The notes under the pieces were generated by a model. That model saw only the letters and a list, made by a program, of their open reading frames with translations. It did no database searches and had not been told where the DNA came from. Position numbers and translations under genes: made by a program. A stretch of 64,000 nt of DNA. It comes from Bacteroidota bacterium (GTDB lineage: Bacteria; Bacteroidota; Bacteroidia; Chitinophagales; Chitinophagaceae). The DNA lies in contig JAFAGR010000021.1 of NCBI GenBank assembly GCA_023422565.1, positions 15,869-79,868 of the forward strand. The letters are read 5' to 3'. Below are positions 43,405-51,650 of the stretch, in pieces (within the stretch, counting starts at the first letter, position 1; each line of letters begins with the position of its first letter).

Positions 43405-43512
43405 AAATGTGCTTCGTTCGTACCCCAAGACCCAACTCTGCGCACAAGATATTTGAAATGAAAGTTCGTCTATTCGTAATAGTTAGTCACCAGATATGTA
43501 TTTAACCAGTTG

Positions 43513-44130
43513 TTACAATTTCTGGTACAGCAGGAATTTTTCTTTGAAATAATCTTCTTCAAAGAATCCGTTTATTTCCCACACATGAGGTTTGCAGCCG
43601 CTTTCGAAGATCTCTTTGGTAAGGTCGCCGCCTTTGAGGCAGATGAGTCCGTTAGGTTGGTTTGATGTGCGCCTCAGCAAAGGTTTGCTCCATCGCCATA
43701 AGTCGCCAAGCGGGGCAACGGCACGCGATACCACCACATCAAATTTGCGGTTCTTAATATCTTCCGCGCGTGTATGCTTTACCGTTATGTTGTTGATGCC
43801 GAGTGTTTCGGAAACGGCAGAAACCACTTTCAGTTTTTTATTGATACTGTCTGCCAGGAGAAAATTTACATTCGGAAACATTATCGCAAGCGGTACACCG
43901 GGAAAGCCGCCACCGGTGCCCAGGTCAAGCACTTCATAGTTATCGGGAAATTCAAACCCGGCCGCTATGGTGAGAGAGTGGAGTACATGGTGAAGATAAA
44001 AATGGTCCATATCCTTGCGGCTGATCACATTTATCTTTTGATTCCAATCTTCATACAGTTCCTTTAAACCTTCGAGTTGAGAAAGTTGAGCAGGGGTGAA
44101 GTCAGAAAAGTATTTTAAAATAGTATCCAT
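43513..44130 (-). CDS. rsmG: 16S rRNA (guanine527-N7)-methyltransferase RsmG
   Basis: 205 residues, typical length. SAM motif VLDLGTGGGFPGVPLAI, DSINKKLKVV, HTRAEDI, VVSRAVAPL and LICLKGG match RsmG. It methylates G527 of 16S rRNA. The gene touches the glycosyltransferase stop (1-base overlap) and is probably cotranscribed with it. Confidence 0.95.
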   Translation of the reverse strand: MDTILKYFSDFTPAQLSQLEGLKELYEDWNQKINVISRKDMDHFYLHHVLHSLTIAAGFEFPDNYEVLDLGTGGGFPGVPLAIMFPNVNFLLADSINKKLKVVSAVSETLGINNITVKHTRAEDIKNRKFDVVVSRAVAPLGDLWRWSKPLLRRTSNQPNGLICLKGGDLTKEIFESGCKPHVWEINGFFEEDYFKEKFLLYQKL

Positions 44131-45263
44131 TATTTCCAGGTGTGCTGCGGCTTTTTTACCAGGCTTTTTGCAAAGATGAGGTAATAAAAAAACATCCAGA
44201 TATCCAGCAGCAGGAAAAACGGAAAGAGGTCTTTTTCGCCAAGCCGGTTCATCGTCTTCCAGAAAACGATCGTTTGTATTATTAATCTGCCGGCAAAAAT
44301 TGCCAGCGAGATCTTCCAGCTGTAAAATAGCAGTGCAAGAACGAATGCCGGATAGAAAAGGAATTGGGATAGCGCGTAAGTACCCAGCAAAAATTTATGT
44401 ATGGGCCGGTAGAATTTTCCGGTGGTATAATGGCGTTGCTTTTGTTTTCGCCATTTTGAAAATGTTTGAACAGGCTTGCTGATCGTAAAGCTTTCGGGGT
44501 GAATTTGAATGGCCGTATTTTTTTTGTTCGCCACTTTATTTATGAAGAGATCATCATCGCCCCCCGGAATATTGTTGTGGGAAGAAAAGCCTTTTTGCCG
44601 GAAGAAGACGGCTTTTTTATAACTCAGGTTTCTGCCTACGCCCATGTAGGGGAGTCCCGCGAGCGCATAACTTAAATATTGAAGAGCGGTGTGAAATGTT
44701 TCCCATCGGATCAATTTATTCAGCCACCCTTTTTGTTTATTGTACGGGCTGTAACCGAGAACGATCTCCGTGTTTTCACTGTAGGCCGACTGCATTCTTT
44801 CGATCCAGTGCTCGGAAGCAGGGATGCAATCTGCATCAGTGAGCAGCACGATCTCATGTTTAGCCGTTTTTATACCAATACTCAGCGGGAATTTTTTGCC
44901 GGGGATCATCTTTGCTTCCTGCGTAAGTTCCACCACCTGCATTTGGCGGAAAGACTTTTTCAATTCTTCAAGAAGGTATTTCGATTCATCGTATGAGTTA
45001 TCGTTCACCACTATCACTTCGTGGGTGGTGGAATATTTTTGAACCAGGCTTCCGGGGAGATTGCGTGCAAGGTTTTCCGCTTCATCGCGCGCGCAGATGA
45101 TCACGCTTACGGGATGGGTTTGCGTCACTTCCTTTTTTTTCGGATTGTGGGCGGCGAGTCGCGAGAAGAAAGCCAGGTAATAGATTATTTGAATGAGAGC
45201 TACCAGGCAAAAGAAAATGAAAAGAATCAATTGCCAGTGCAGGAGCAGCTTGGTGAGATACAT
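44130..45263 (-). CDS. Membrane-bound family 2 glycosyltransferase
   Basis: 377 residues. One N-terminal transmembrane helix (about 9-32), a GT-A domain (PVSVIICARDEAENLARNLPGSL, VVNDNSYDES, LLTDADCIPASEHW with the DxD-type Asp), the later GGDDDLFINK acidic motif, and two or three C-terminal transmembrane helices. It probably adds a sugar to a lipid or polysaccharide on the cytosolic face. Substrate not readable. Adjacent to rsmG, but no other polysaccharide genes are nearby. Confidence 0.9.
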   Translation of the reverse strand: MYLTKLLLHWQLILFIFFCLVALIQIIYYLAFFSRLAAHNPKKKEVTQTHPVSVIICARDEAENLARNLPGSLVQKYSTTHEVIVVNDNSYDESKYLLEELKKSFRQMQVVELTQEAKMIPGKKFPLSIGIKTAKHEIVLLTDADCIPASEHWIERMQSAYSENTEIVLGYSPYNKQKGWLNKLIRWETFHTALQYLSYALAGLPYMGVGRNLSYKKAVFFRQKGFSSHNNIPGGDDDLFINKVANKKNTAIQIHPESFTISKPVQTFSKWRKQKQRHYTTGKFYRPIHKFLLGTYALSQFLFYPAFVLALLFYSWKISLAIFAGRLIIQTIVFWKTMNRLGEKDLFPFFLLLDIWMFFYYLIFAKSLVKKPQHTWK

Positions 45264-45352
45264 GGGTGCAAATGTAGGGGTGAAAATTGAATGATTGGGG
45301 AGTGGGGGAAAGGGTTATTTCTTACGAAGAGCATATAACACGTCATCTGTCA

Positions 45353-46180
45353 TCAACAGGCCTTAAACGACCCTTCGCTTATCCTTTCACGGCGCACCCT
45401 CGTTATGAAATAGGGCTTTGAGCGCATCATGGCTTCAATTATCCGATGCCAGATCATTTTTTCTTGCTTGCAGAAACTTAGTTTGAAAAAGAATTCGTCA
45501 ACATAGCCCTGCAGATATTTATCAGAACAGTGGTGATGGGTTCCGGTGATCCAGTGCTTAAAATTGTAGAGAATAATACTTTTGTTTTCTCCTACATACC
45601 GACCCGCGAGTAATTCGCAACGTTCAATCGATCCCTTTTCTAAAAAGGGCGTGCATGTTGTCACTTCTTTCTTTTTTCGCGCACATTTTTTCTTTTGGAT
45701 TTTTACATCTACTCTTTGCAGGCTGTTCAAATTCTCGCCCCTATGCGTTAGAACAACGCTGTCAATCTTGCTGAATTTGGTGTCGGCAATTGTCCAATCC
45801 TCCTCTGGAAGCACCGCTCCCATTGCTTCCTGCACTTTTCGTTTAAAAAGCCATGCGGTTTTTTGATTCAGGGAAAACATTTTCCCCAACGTGACCGTTG
45901 AAATTCCATTCTTCAAAATGCCAATATGAAAAGCAATCGAAAATGCTTTAAGTAAGGGCATTTGAATTTTGTGGAAAAGGGTATTTGCAGTCATCGATTC
46001 ATCAAACCTGCATTTTGAGCATCGCGCATGAAACAAGGTTCTCCCTTTCCAGAATTTGTTGTTGCCGCATCGTATGCATGAATATCTTTCTTTCCACTTC
46101 AGGTCAAATAAATATTGGCGACAGTCGTCCTCGGTTTTAAAAGACTTGTTGAAGTCTTCAAGGTCCATTCCTTTAAACAT
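45353..46180 (-). mobile_element. IS1595-type transposase ORF, probably derived or inactive
   Basis: 275 residues. The N-terminus is a zinc ribbon with paired Cys (CIRCGNNKFWKGRTLFHARCSKC) as in IS1595/ISXO2 transposases, then a helix-turn-helix-like part (LNQKTAWLFKRKVQEAM). The C-terminal HWITGTHHHCSDKYLQGYVDEFFFKLS is the family's end motif. However, the usual first catalytic motif (DETY) reads IADTKFSKID and the segment between it and the end motif is about 80 residues, too short to hold the second catalytic Asp. I find no convincing terminal inverted repeats or target duplication. Isolated between a glycosyltransferase and tgt. Confidence 0.75.
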
Positions 46181-46348
46181 GTGTAATTTTTTAGACTGCT
46201 AAGATCAAGAATGGATCACTTCCTGTCAATTCCCCAAACTGGTGTATTAAGGGGAGGTAAATGGATAACGGAGCTGTCAATAAAGTGGTTCTTAAAGGAG
46301 GGTTGGGCGGGTTTAGACCCCCTTGTTCGCTCTACATTTGATTTGCTT

Positions 46349-46356
46349 TACTTTTG
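46349..46356 (+). promoter_or_regulatory. -7 box TACTTTTG of tgt
   Basis: TACTTTTG (TAnnTTTG) ends 18 bases before the tgt ATG, giving a leader of about 12 bases. TTG at 46323 lies 23 bases upstream, at the far end of the allowed spacing. Confidence 0.5.
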
Positions 46357-46374
46357 CCAGCCTAAAAAAACTTA

Positions 46375-47514
46375 ATGCCCGCACTGCAATTCACCATAAA
46401 CGCTAACGATCCCTCCTCCTCCGCCCGTGCCGGTGAAATCACCACCGACCACGGCCTAATCCAAACCCCCATCTTCATGCCGGTAGGCACCGTGGGAAGC
46501 GTGAAAGCCATAACACAACGTCAACTAATAGACGAAGTTCAGGCACAGATTATCCTCGGCAACACCTATCACCTCTACCTTCGCCCCGGCACTGAAATTC
46601 TGGAAGCCGCCGGCGGATTGCACAAGTTCAATGGCTGGGACCGGCCAATCCTTACCGACAGCGGAGGATTCCAGGTTTTTTCGCTTGCTAATAACAGGAA
46701 ACTTAACGAAGAAGGTGCATTGTTTCAATCGCATATTGACGGAAGCAAACATCTTTTCTCGCCGGAAAAAGTGATGGATATACAACGTTCTATCGGCGGC
46801 GATATCATTATGGCCTTCGATGAATGCCCGCCGGGAGGAAGCGAATACCAATACGCGAAAACATCAATGGAGCTCACGCACCGCTGGCTGAATCGTTGTT
46901 TCGATCGCTTTAATGCTACGCCGGACAAATACGGTTACACACAGAATCTTTTCCCCATCGTTCAGGGCGGTGTTCACCATGATCTGAGAAAGGCCTCATG
47001 CGATTTTATCGCTTCCAAAAATGCTACCGGCAATGCCATCGGCGGATTAAGTGTTGGCGAACCCATCGAAACCATGTATGAAATTTGCCAACTTTGCTGC
47101 GATCATCTGCCGAAAGATAAACCCCGCTACCTGATGGGCGTAGGCACACCATGGAATATTCTCGAGTGCATTGCCATGGGCGTGGATATGTTTGATTGCG
47201 TAATGCCCACCCGGAACGGGAGGAATGCGATGTTGTTCACCACGAATGGCGTTATTAATATAGATAATAAAAAATGGGAGAAAGATTTTTCCCCAATCGA
47301 TGAAACCATCGGCTGCCACATGAGCGCGTATTACTCAAAGGCCTATCTGCGCCACCTGATGAAAAGCGGGGAGTATCTCGGGCTCACTATCGCCAGCGTG
47401 CACAATCTAGCTTTTTATTTATGGCTGGTGAAAGAAGCGAGAAAACGGATCATCGATGGCAATTTCTTATCCTGGAAAAATGAATTGGTGCCGCGGCTGC
47501 AGCAAAGGCTGTAA
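46375..47514 (+). CDS. tgt: tRNA-guanine transglycosylase, zinc-site variant
   Basis: 379 residues. Exchanges the wobble guanine of GUN-anticodon tRNAs for preQ1 on the way to queuosine. Key parts are present: TDSGGFQVFS (general-base Asp), the substrate loop FDECPPGGSEYQYAK, VGTPWNILECIAMGVDMFDCVMPTRNGRNAM (nucleophile Asp). Near residue 310, where the family normally has CxCxxC for zinc, the sequence is TIGCHMSAYYSKAYLRHL: two of three Cys are replaced (Ile and Ser); the His in ASVHNL remains. Confidence 0.94.
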   Translation: MPALQFTINANDPSSSARAGEITTDHGLIQTPIFMPVGTVGSVKAITQRQLIDEVQAQIILGNTYHLYLRPGTEILEAAGGLHKFNGWDRPILTDSGGFQVFSLANNRKLNEEGALFQSHIDGSKHLFSPEKVMDIQRSIGGDIIMAFDECPPGGSEYQYAKTSMELTHRWLNRCFDRFNATPDKYGYTQNLFPIVQGGVHHDLRKASCDFIASKNATGNAIGGLSVGEPIETMYEICQLCCDHLPKDKPRYLMGVGTPWNILECIAMGVDMFDCVMPTRNGRNAMLFTTNGVINIDNKKWEKDFSPIDETIGCHMSAYYSKAYLRHLMKSGEYLGLTIASVHNLAFYLWLVKEARKRIIDGNFLSWKNELVPRLQQRL

Positions 47515-47580
47515 TGTTTTCAACATCATAAACCCTTCCCGATAATTTTTATAAATTAGCCCTCCGAAAATGAAAACGTT

Positions 47581-48273
47581 ATGAGAAAATTATTTTTCCT
47601 GCTTTGCCTTCTTCCCGTACTCTCAATCGCTCAGGTGCAGGATGCTACGATCCCAAAAGATGCCCCGGTTGATGTGGCGGTGTCTGATTTTAAAAACAAC
47701 ACGCTTCAAAATGAGATCATCGTTTTTAGAAGTGTGGCCACGCAACGCGAATACCAGGGCCTTACAGACGAAAATGGAAAGTTCTCTATCAGGCTTCCGT
47801 CCGGCGATAAGTACGAAATTTTTATTCTCGGCTTCAAAGATTCAACAAGTTATAACGTGCTCGAAATTCCGGGCCTAACGGGGAAAGCCTATTACAAAGA
47901 CCCGTTCAAGGTGGGCATTCAGTTCATGCCTTCGAAAACCTTTGTGCTTGACGATTGTAATTTCGAAACCGGTAAAGCAACGCTTGAACCGGAATCCTTT
48001 ACCGTGCTTGATGAGCTGGTTGCTTACCTTAACAGGAAGGTGGATGAAAAGATCGAACTCGGAGGACATACAGATAATGTGGGCTCCGCAGCCGCGAACC
48101 TTAAACTATCAGACGAAAGGGCAAATGCGGTTCGCAACTATCTTCTGGCAAAAGGCATCGATGAAAGCCGCGTTACTGCTAAAGGCTACGGTATGACTGT
48201 GCCCATCGCGGATAACAAAACTGAAGAAGGCCGCGCGCAAAACCGGAGAACGGAAGTGAGAATATTGCAATAG
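47581..48273 (+). CDS. OmpA-family lipoprotein-like surface protein
   Basis: 230 residues, signal peptide to about residue 18 (SIAQVQ). A small beta domain (about 25-115, VSDFKNNTLQNEIIVFRSVATQREYQGLTDENGKFSIRLP), then a full OmpA C-terminal peptidoglycan-binding domain (about 120-230: FETGKATLEPESFTVLDEL, GGHTDNVGSAAANLKLSDERANAVRNYLL, AKGYGMTVP, NRRTEVRI). It probably anchors the outer membrane to the cell wall. Stands alone after tgt. Confidence 0.9.
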   Translation: MRKLFFLLCLLPVLSIAQVQDATIPKDAPVDVAVSDFKNNTLQNEIIVFRSVATQREYQGLTDENGKFSIRLPSGDKYEIFILGFKDSTSYNVLEIPGLTGKAYYKDPFKVGIQFMPSKTFVLDDCNFETGKATLEPESFTVLDELVAYLNRKVDEKIELGGHTDNVGSAAANLKLSDERANAVRNYLLAKGIDESRVTAKGYGMTVPIADNKTEEGRAQNRRTEVRILQ

Positions 48274-48357
48274 TCGAAGGGCGTTAGTCTTTACTCACCA
48301 GGTAAATATTCATGGCTTAATCCTCAACTGCCATTTAAAATTTATAATTTCTGATTA

Positions 48358-48423
48358 GGGCGTTCCCGGCCTCTGGCGGGCGGGCTATCTGGCCTACACG
48401 GTAGGCCTGCCTATCCCTAACGC
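48358..48423 (+). repeat. GGGCGT...AACGC element, copy 2
   Basis: 66 bp, with the same ends as copy 1 (GGGCGTTCCC ... CTATCCCTAACGC) and core GGGCTAT. Its hairpin is GGCCTAC-ACG-GTAGGCC: same stem length and ACG loop as copy 1, but three base pairs differ, each changed on both arms. It lies 85 bases after the OmpA-type gene. Confidence 0.87.
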
Positions 48424-48458
48424 AGAATAGTTTAATAGCTTGCCCGCCTATGGCGTGG

Positions 48459-48507
48459 TTTAATCACTTTAATGCTACCCGTAGCGTGCAGTATTAAAGT
48501 GATTAAA
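48459..48507. repeat. Perfect 15-bp inverted repeat with nested hairpin
   Basis: TTTAATCACTTTAAT pairs perfectly with ATTAAAGTGATTAAA around a 19-base loop, which itself holds GCTAC-CC-GTAGC. The structure lies 35 bases after copy 2 of the GGGCGT element and just before a nonamer array. No T run follows. Confidence 0.85.
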
Positions 48508-48525
48508 AATGGGATTGCACATGCT

Positions 48526-48561
48526 AAAGTCCCAAAAGTCCTAATAGTCCTTAAAGCTCAA
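48526..48561. repeat. Nonamer array (AAAGTCCTA type)
   Basis: AAAGTCCCA, AAAGTCCTA, ATAGTCCTT, AAAGCTCAA in exact 9-base register. Same word family as the GTCC nonamers at 30766-30789. The 48274-48631 gap therefore contains: GGGCGT element, 15-bp palindrome, nonamers, terminator. Confidence 0.7.
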
Positions 48562-48574
48562 AGAACCCCCAAAA

Positions 48575-48603
48575 CAAAAAATGGCCCGCAAATGCGAACC
48601 ATT
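48575..48603 (-). terminator. Intrinsic terminator of the leftward lipoprotein gene
   Basis: On the reverse strand: AATGGTTCGCA / TGCGGGCCATT (two G-T pairs) followed by a T-rich run, 28 bases after the stop of the lipoprotein gene. Confidence 0.75.
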
Positions 48604-48631
48604 AATTCTTTGATCAACCAACATTTCAGTA

Positions 48632-49375
48632 TTAAGGAATACTCGTTGCAGTCAGCTTGGTAGTAACGTTTGAACTGTCCTGGTATTGAAAACCCATCAC
48701 GTCAATATTTAAGCTGATGATGGAGGTGTTATGAACCATGCCCACTCTTGGCGCGTAATAGCTCTGAATATTTGTGTAGATCTGGTTAGCCGGGATATTA
48801 ACCGGGAATGGCACTCCCGGCGCAATTTCAACTGTTGCCGTTATATTATTTACTGTGGAACTTACCTGGATCACGTCGGTATAAGTTGCATAGCCCGGAA
48901 CTGTGTATGTTAATCCCTTTGCTTCTATCTTATTGGTCAGCGTGCCGCTTACTGTGCCGGTGATTCCGGGTATTGTAATGTTGTTGAAACTCTGATTCCA
49001 TGAAACCCCCGCGTTCTTGTTTGTGGAGAGGTACAAATTTTCTAACAATACACCCTGCAATGCTCCTCCCACATCAGCGAAAGTGTAATAATCTGCACCG
49101 CTTTGGTTGTAGTATTGATTAGTACCGCCGGTACTTTCAAACACTCGGTAAGTACGGCTTCCAACCACAGTGTCGCGGTTAGTGGTAGTTACCCGGTAAT
49201 TTTCCGGAGGCGAGGGCGGATTATTCATTGTGCGCTGAAAATCACGGGTGGCACCGGCATCCATAGACATATACGGGTCTCCTGCAGGCGGATTTGGTGT
49301 AGAATCGTCATCTTTGGAGCAGGAAACAAATAAAAGTGCACTGCTAAGCACGGCAAAAACGGAAAGTTTTAACAT
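48632..49375 (-). CDS. Uncharacterised lipoprotein
   Basis: 247 residues. Lipobox LLFVSCSK (Cys 19) followed by DDDSTPNPPAGDP, an acidic/Pro tether common for surface lipoproteins. The rest is beta-rich, Thr/Asn/Val-rich with segments such as VVGSRTYRVFESTGGTNQYYNQSGADYYTFADVGG. No family recognised. It diverges from infA with 81 bases between the starts. Confidence 0.78.
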   Translation of the reverse strand: MLKLSVFAVLSSALLFVSCSKDDDSTPNPPAGDPYMSMDAGATRDFQRTMNNPPSPPENYRVTTTNRDTVVGSRTYRVFESTGGTNQYYNQSGADYYTFADVGGALQGVLLENLYLSTNKNAGVSWNQSFNNITIPGITGTVSGTLTNKIEAKGLTYTVPGYATYTDVIQVSSTVNNITATVEIAPGVPFPVNIPANQIYTNIQSYYAPRVGMVHNTSIISLNIDVMGFQYQDSSNVTTKLTATSIP

Positions 49376-49435
49376 ATTTAAGTTATTAGGCTCCGAATAT
49401 CCGCAAATTTTGGTTAATAATTAAATATTTCCTCT

Positions 49436-49443
49436 TATCTTTG
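49436..49443 (+). promoter_or_regulatory. -7 box TATCTTTG of the infA ribosomal operon
   Basis: TATCTTTG matches TAnnTTTG; TTG at 49410-49412 is 23 bases upstream. The leader to infA is about 10 bases. Confidence 0.6.
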
Positions 49444-49456
49444 CGCTCCCAATTTT

Positions 49457-49675
49457 ATGGCTAAACAGGCATTAATTAAACAAGACGGAACAATCATAGA
49501 AGCACTGAGCAACGCTATGTTTAAAGTTAAGTTGGAAAATGGCCACGAAATACTGGCTACTATCTCCGGAAAGATGAGGATGCACTACATCCGTATTCTG
49601 CCGGGAGATAAGGTGGGCGTGGAAATGAGCCCTTACGATCTTACAAGAGGCCGTATCATTTTCAGGTATAAGTAA
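49457..49675 (+). CDS. infA: Translation initiation factor IF-1
   Basis: 72 residues, canonical S1/OB-fold: AKQALIKQDGTIIEALSNAMFKVKLENGHEILATISGKMRMHYIRILPGDKVGVEMSPYDLTRGRIIFRYK positions match IF-1 throughout (key GKMR and DLTRGRI motifs). It binds the ribosomal A site in initiation. First gene of the infA-rpmJ-rpsM-rpsK-rpsD-rpoA-rplQ block with its own promoter. Confidence 0.97.
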   Translation: MAKQALIKQDGTIIEALSNAMFKVKLENGHEILATISGKMRMHYIRILPGDKVGVEMSPYDLTRGRIIFRYK

Positions 49676-49726
49676 AAAGATTCGCCGCTTATTGCGGCTA
49701 TTTCGAATAGTTTAAAAAGAAACAAA

Positions 49727-49843
49727 ATGAAGGTTAGAGCTTCCATTAAAAAACGCAGCGCCGATTGCAAAATCGTGAGGAGGAAGGGGCGTTTGTACGT
49801 GATCAACAAAAAAAATCCACGCTTTAAGCAAAAGCAGGGATAA
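49727..49843 (+). CDS. rpmJ: Ribosomal protein bL36, zinc-free form
   Basis: 38 residues (MKVRASIKKRSADCKIVRRK ... RFKQKQG). Only one of the usual three Cys (position 14) remains: positions 11 and 27 are Ser and Asn, so it is the C-minus, zinc-independent form. Lies 51 bases after infA. Confidence 0.95.
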   Translation: MKVRASIKKRSADCKIVRRKGRLYVINKKNPRFKQKQG

Positions 49844-49899
49844 AAGCTTTGGCTTGCCCAGGCTTATTGAAATTAAATTTTTAAAAATTCAGAATTAAT

Positions 49900-50280
49900 A
49901 TGGCTCGTATTGCCGGTATAGATCTACCAAAAACAAAAAGAGGAGAAGTTGGGCTTACCTACATTTATGGTATTGGCCGTTCAACTGCGCGTTACATTCT
50001 CGGTAAAGCAGGTGTTGATGTAAATAAGAAAGTGAACCAGTGGAATGACGATGAGCAAACCGCTATCCGTAACGTGATCTCGAATGAATTTAAAACGGAA
50101 GGTGCATTGCGCAGTGAAACGCAAATGAACATCAAGCGCTTGCTTGATATCGCTTGCTACCGCGGCCTTCGCCACCGTAAAGGTTTACCGGTTCGCGGCC
50201 AGCGCACCCGTACCAACAGCCGTACACGCAAAGGAAAACGCAAGACGGTTGCCGGTAAGAAAAAAGTTGCTAAGAAGTAA
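49900..50280 (+). CDS. rpsM: Ribosomal protein uS13
   Basis: 126 residues: ARIAGIDLPKTKRGEVGLTYIYGIGRSTA, then DIACYRGLRHRKGLPVRGQRTRTNSRTRKGKRKTVAGKKK is the canonical tail that contacts tRNA in the P site. Second part of the small-subunit head; cotranscribed with rpsK. Confidence 0.98.
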   Translation: MARIAGIDLPKTKRGEVGLTYIYGIGRSTARYILGKAGVDVNKKVNQWNDDEQTAIRNVISNEFKTEGALRSETQMNIKRLLDIACYRGLRHRKGLPVRGQRTRTNSRTRKGKRKTVAGKKKVAKK

Positions 50281-50421
50281 TAAATGATGATGCCGGGGCC
50301 CGCTCCGGTATCCTTATTATATGGCCCAAGTATTTTGTATCATGCCGGATAGCCCGGGCCGCAGGAGGATGATGCAAACCTGGTAACAGGAAATTTAATA
50401 ACGATTACCTACAAAAGAATT

Positions 50422-50832
50422 ATGGCAAAAGCACAGGGCGGAAAACAAGGAGCGAAAGCTGCCGCCAAAAAAAGAGTAGTAAAGGTTGACAGCTACGGCG
50501 ATGCACACATCGTGGCAAGCTTCAACAACATCATCATCAGCCTCACCAACAAACAAGGCCAGGTTATTTCATGGTCATCTGCCGGTAAAATGGGTTTTAA
50601 AGGAAGTAAGAAAAATACTCCGTATGCAGCCCAAATGGCAGGAGCTGATGCTGCAAAAACCGCATTGGATGCAGGTTTGAAAAAAGTGGACGTTTTTGTT
50701 AAAGGTCCGGGAAGCGGCCGTGAAGGCGCTATCCGTTCTCTTTCTCAAAACGGTATTGAAGTAGTAATGATCAAAGACATTACTCCGCTTCCGCACAATG
50801 GCTGCCGTCCTCCAAAGAAAAGAAGGGTATAA
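50422..50832 (+). CDS. rpsK: Ribosomal protein uS11
   Basis: 136 residues: DAHIVASFNNIIISLTNKQGQVISWSSAGKMGFKGSKKNTPYAAQMA, KGPGSGREGAIRSL, and ITPLPHNGCRPPKKRRV are diagnostic. A 141-base gap separates it from rpsM; it includes a GC-rich stretch (GGGCCGCAGGAGG near 50356) without obvious function. Confidence 0.98.
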   Translation: MAKAQGGKQGAKAAAKKRVVKVDSYGDAHIVASFNNIIISLTNKQGQVISWSSAGKMGFKGSKKNTPYAAQMAGADAAKTALDAGLKKVDVFVKGPGSGREGAIRSLSQNGIEVVMIKDITPLPHNGCRPPKKRRV

Positions 50833-50977
50833 TAGCTGTGTTGAAGATGTTCTCTTCTGCATGCATAAAATATTGAATCGCCATACGGTTCATTTATCAA
50901 AGGGTGACTGATTAATTTTTTACGATTTTTTACCGATCTGCTCACCGTTTCAAAAAAAATCGAAATGAAAAAAAAAT

Positions 50978-51583
50978 ATGGCACGTTACACTGGTCCAAA
51001 AACCAAGATCTCACGCAGGTTCGGTGAACCTATTACCGGAAACGGAAAATGGCTGACAAAAAACAGCAATCCTCCCGGTCAGCACGGCGCAAATAAGAAG
51101 CGCAAAACCCTCAGTGAATATGGTCTCCAGCTGAAGGAAAAGCAAAAAGCAAAGTACACTTACGGTTTGCTGGAAAAGCAATTCCGCAAAACCTTCGATG
51201 AAGCCAGCCGTAAAAGAGGCGTTACAGGTGAAAACCTGATCAAGCTTCTTGAAGCGCGTTTGGATAATACCGTTTTCAGAATGGGTATAGCTCCAAGCCG
51301 CCAGGCAGCCCGCCAGTTGGTAAGCCACAAGCACATCACGGTTAACGGCGATGTGATCAACATCCCGAGCTATAGCTGCAAACCGGGTGATGTGGTTGGA
51401 TTGAAAAACAAGAGCGCTGTTAATGCTTCGATCACAGGAAACCTGCGCGGTAAAAACGCGAAGTTTAATTGGTTAGATTGGAGCGAAGGCGATATGAAAG
51501 GTACTTTCATTACTTATCCGGAGAGAGAAAGTGTTCCTGAAAATATTAAGGAGCAACTGATCGTGGAATTGTATTCTAAGTAA
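50978..51583 (+). CDS. rpsD: Ribosomal protein uS4
   Basis: 201 residues: ARYTGPKTKISRRFGE, NPPGQHG, then the S4 RNA-binding domain LEARLDNTVFRMGIAPSRQAARQLVSHKHITVNGDVINIPSYSCKPGD. Zinc-ribbon Cys absent. It nucleates 30S assembly and in many bacteria regulates its own operon. Confidence 0.98.
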   Translation: MARYTGPKTKISRRFGEPITGNGKWLTKNSNPPGQHGANKKRKTLSEYGLQLKEKQKAKYTYGLLEKQFRKTFDEASRKRGVTGENLIKLLEARLDNTVFRMGIAPSRQAARQLVSHKHITVNGDVINIPSYSCKPGDVVGLKNKSAVNASITGNLRGKNAKFNWLDWSEGDMKGTFITYPERESVPENIKEQLIVELYSK

Positions 51584-51650
51584 TAGCATTGCTGTTACGG
51601 AACTTTTCCGATCGCTTTCACCATTATTCATTAAAACATCAATACCAAAT

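Noticed and set aside
45270..46260. Terminal inverted repeats of an IS around the IS1595-like gene
   Set aside because: The best pair found is TTGGGGA / TCCCCAA (near 45296 and 46233), only 7 bp and not at matching element ends; no target duplication seen.
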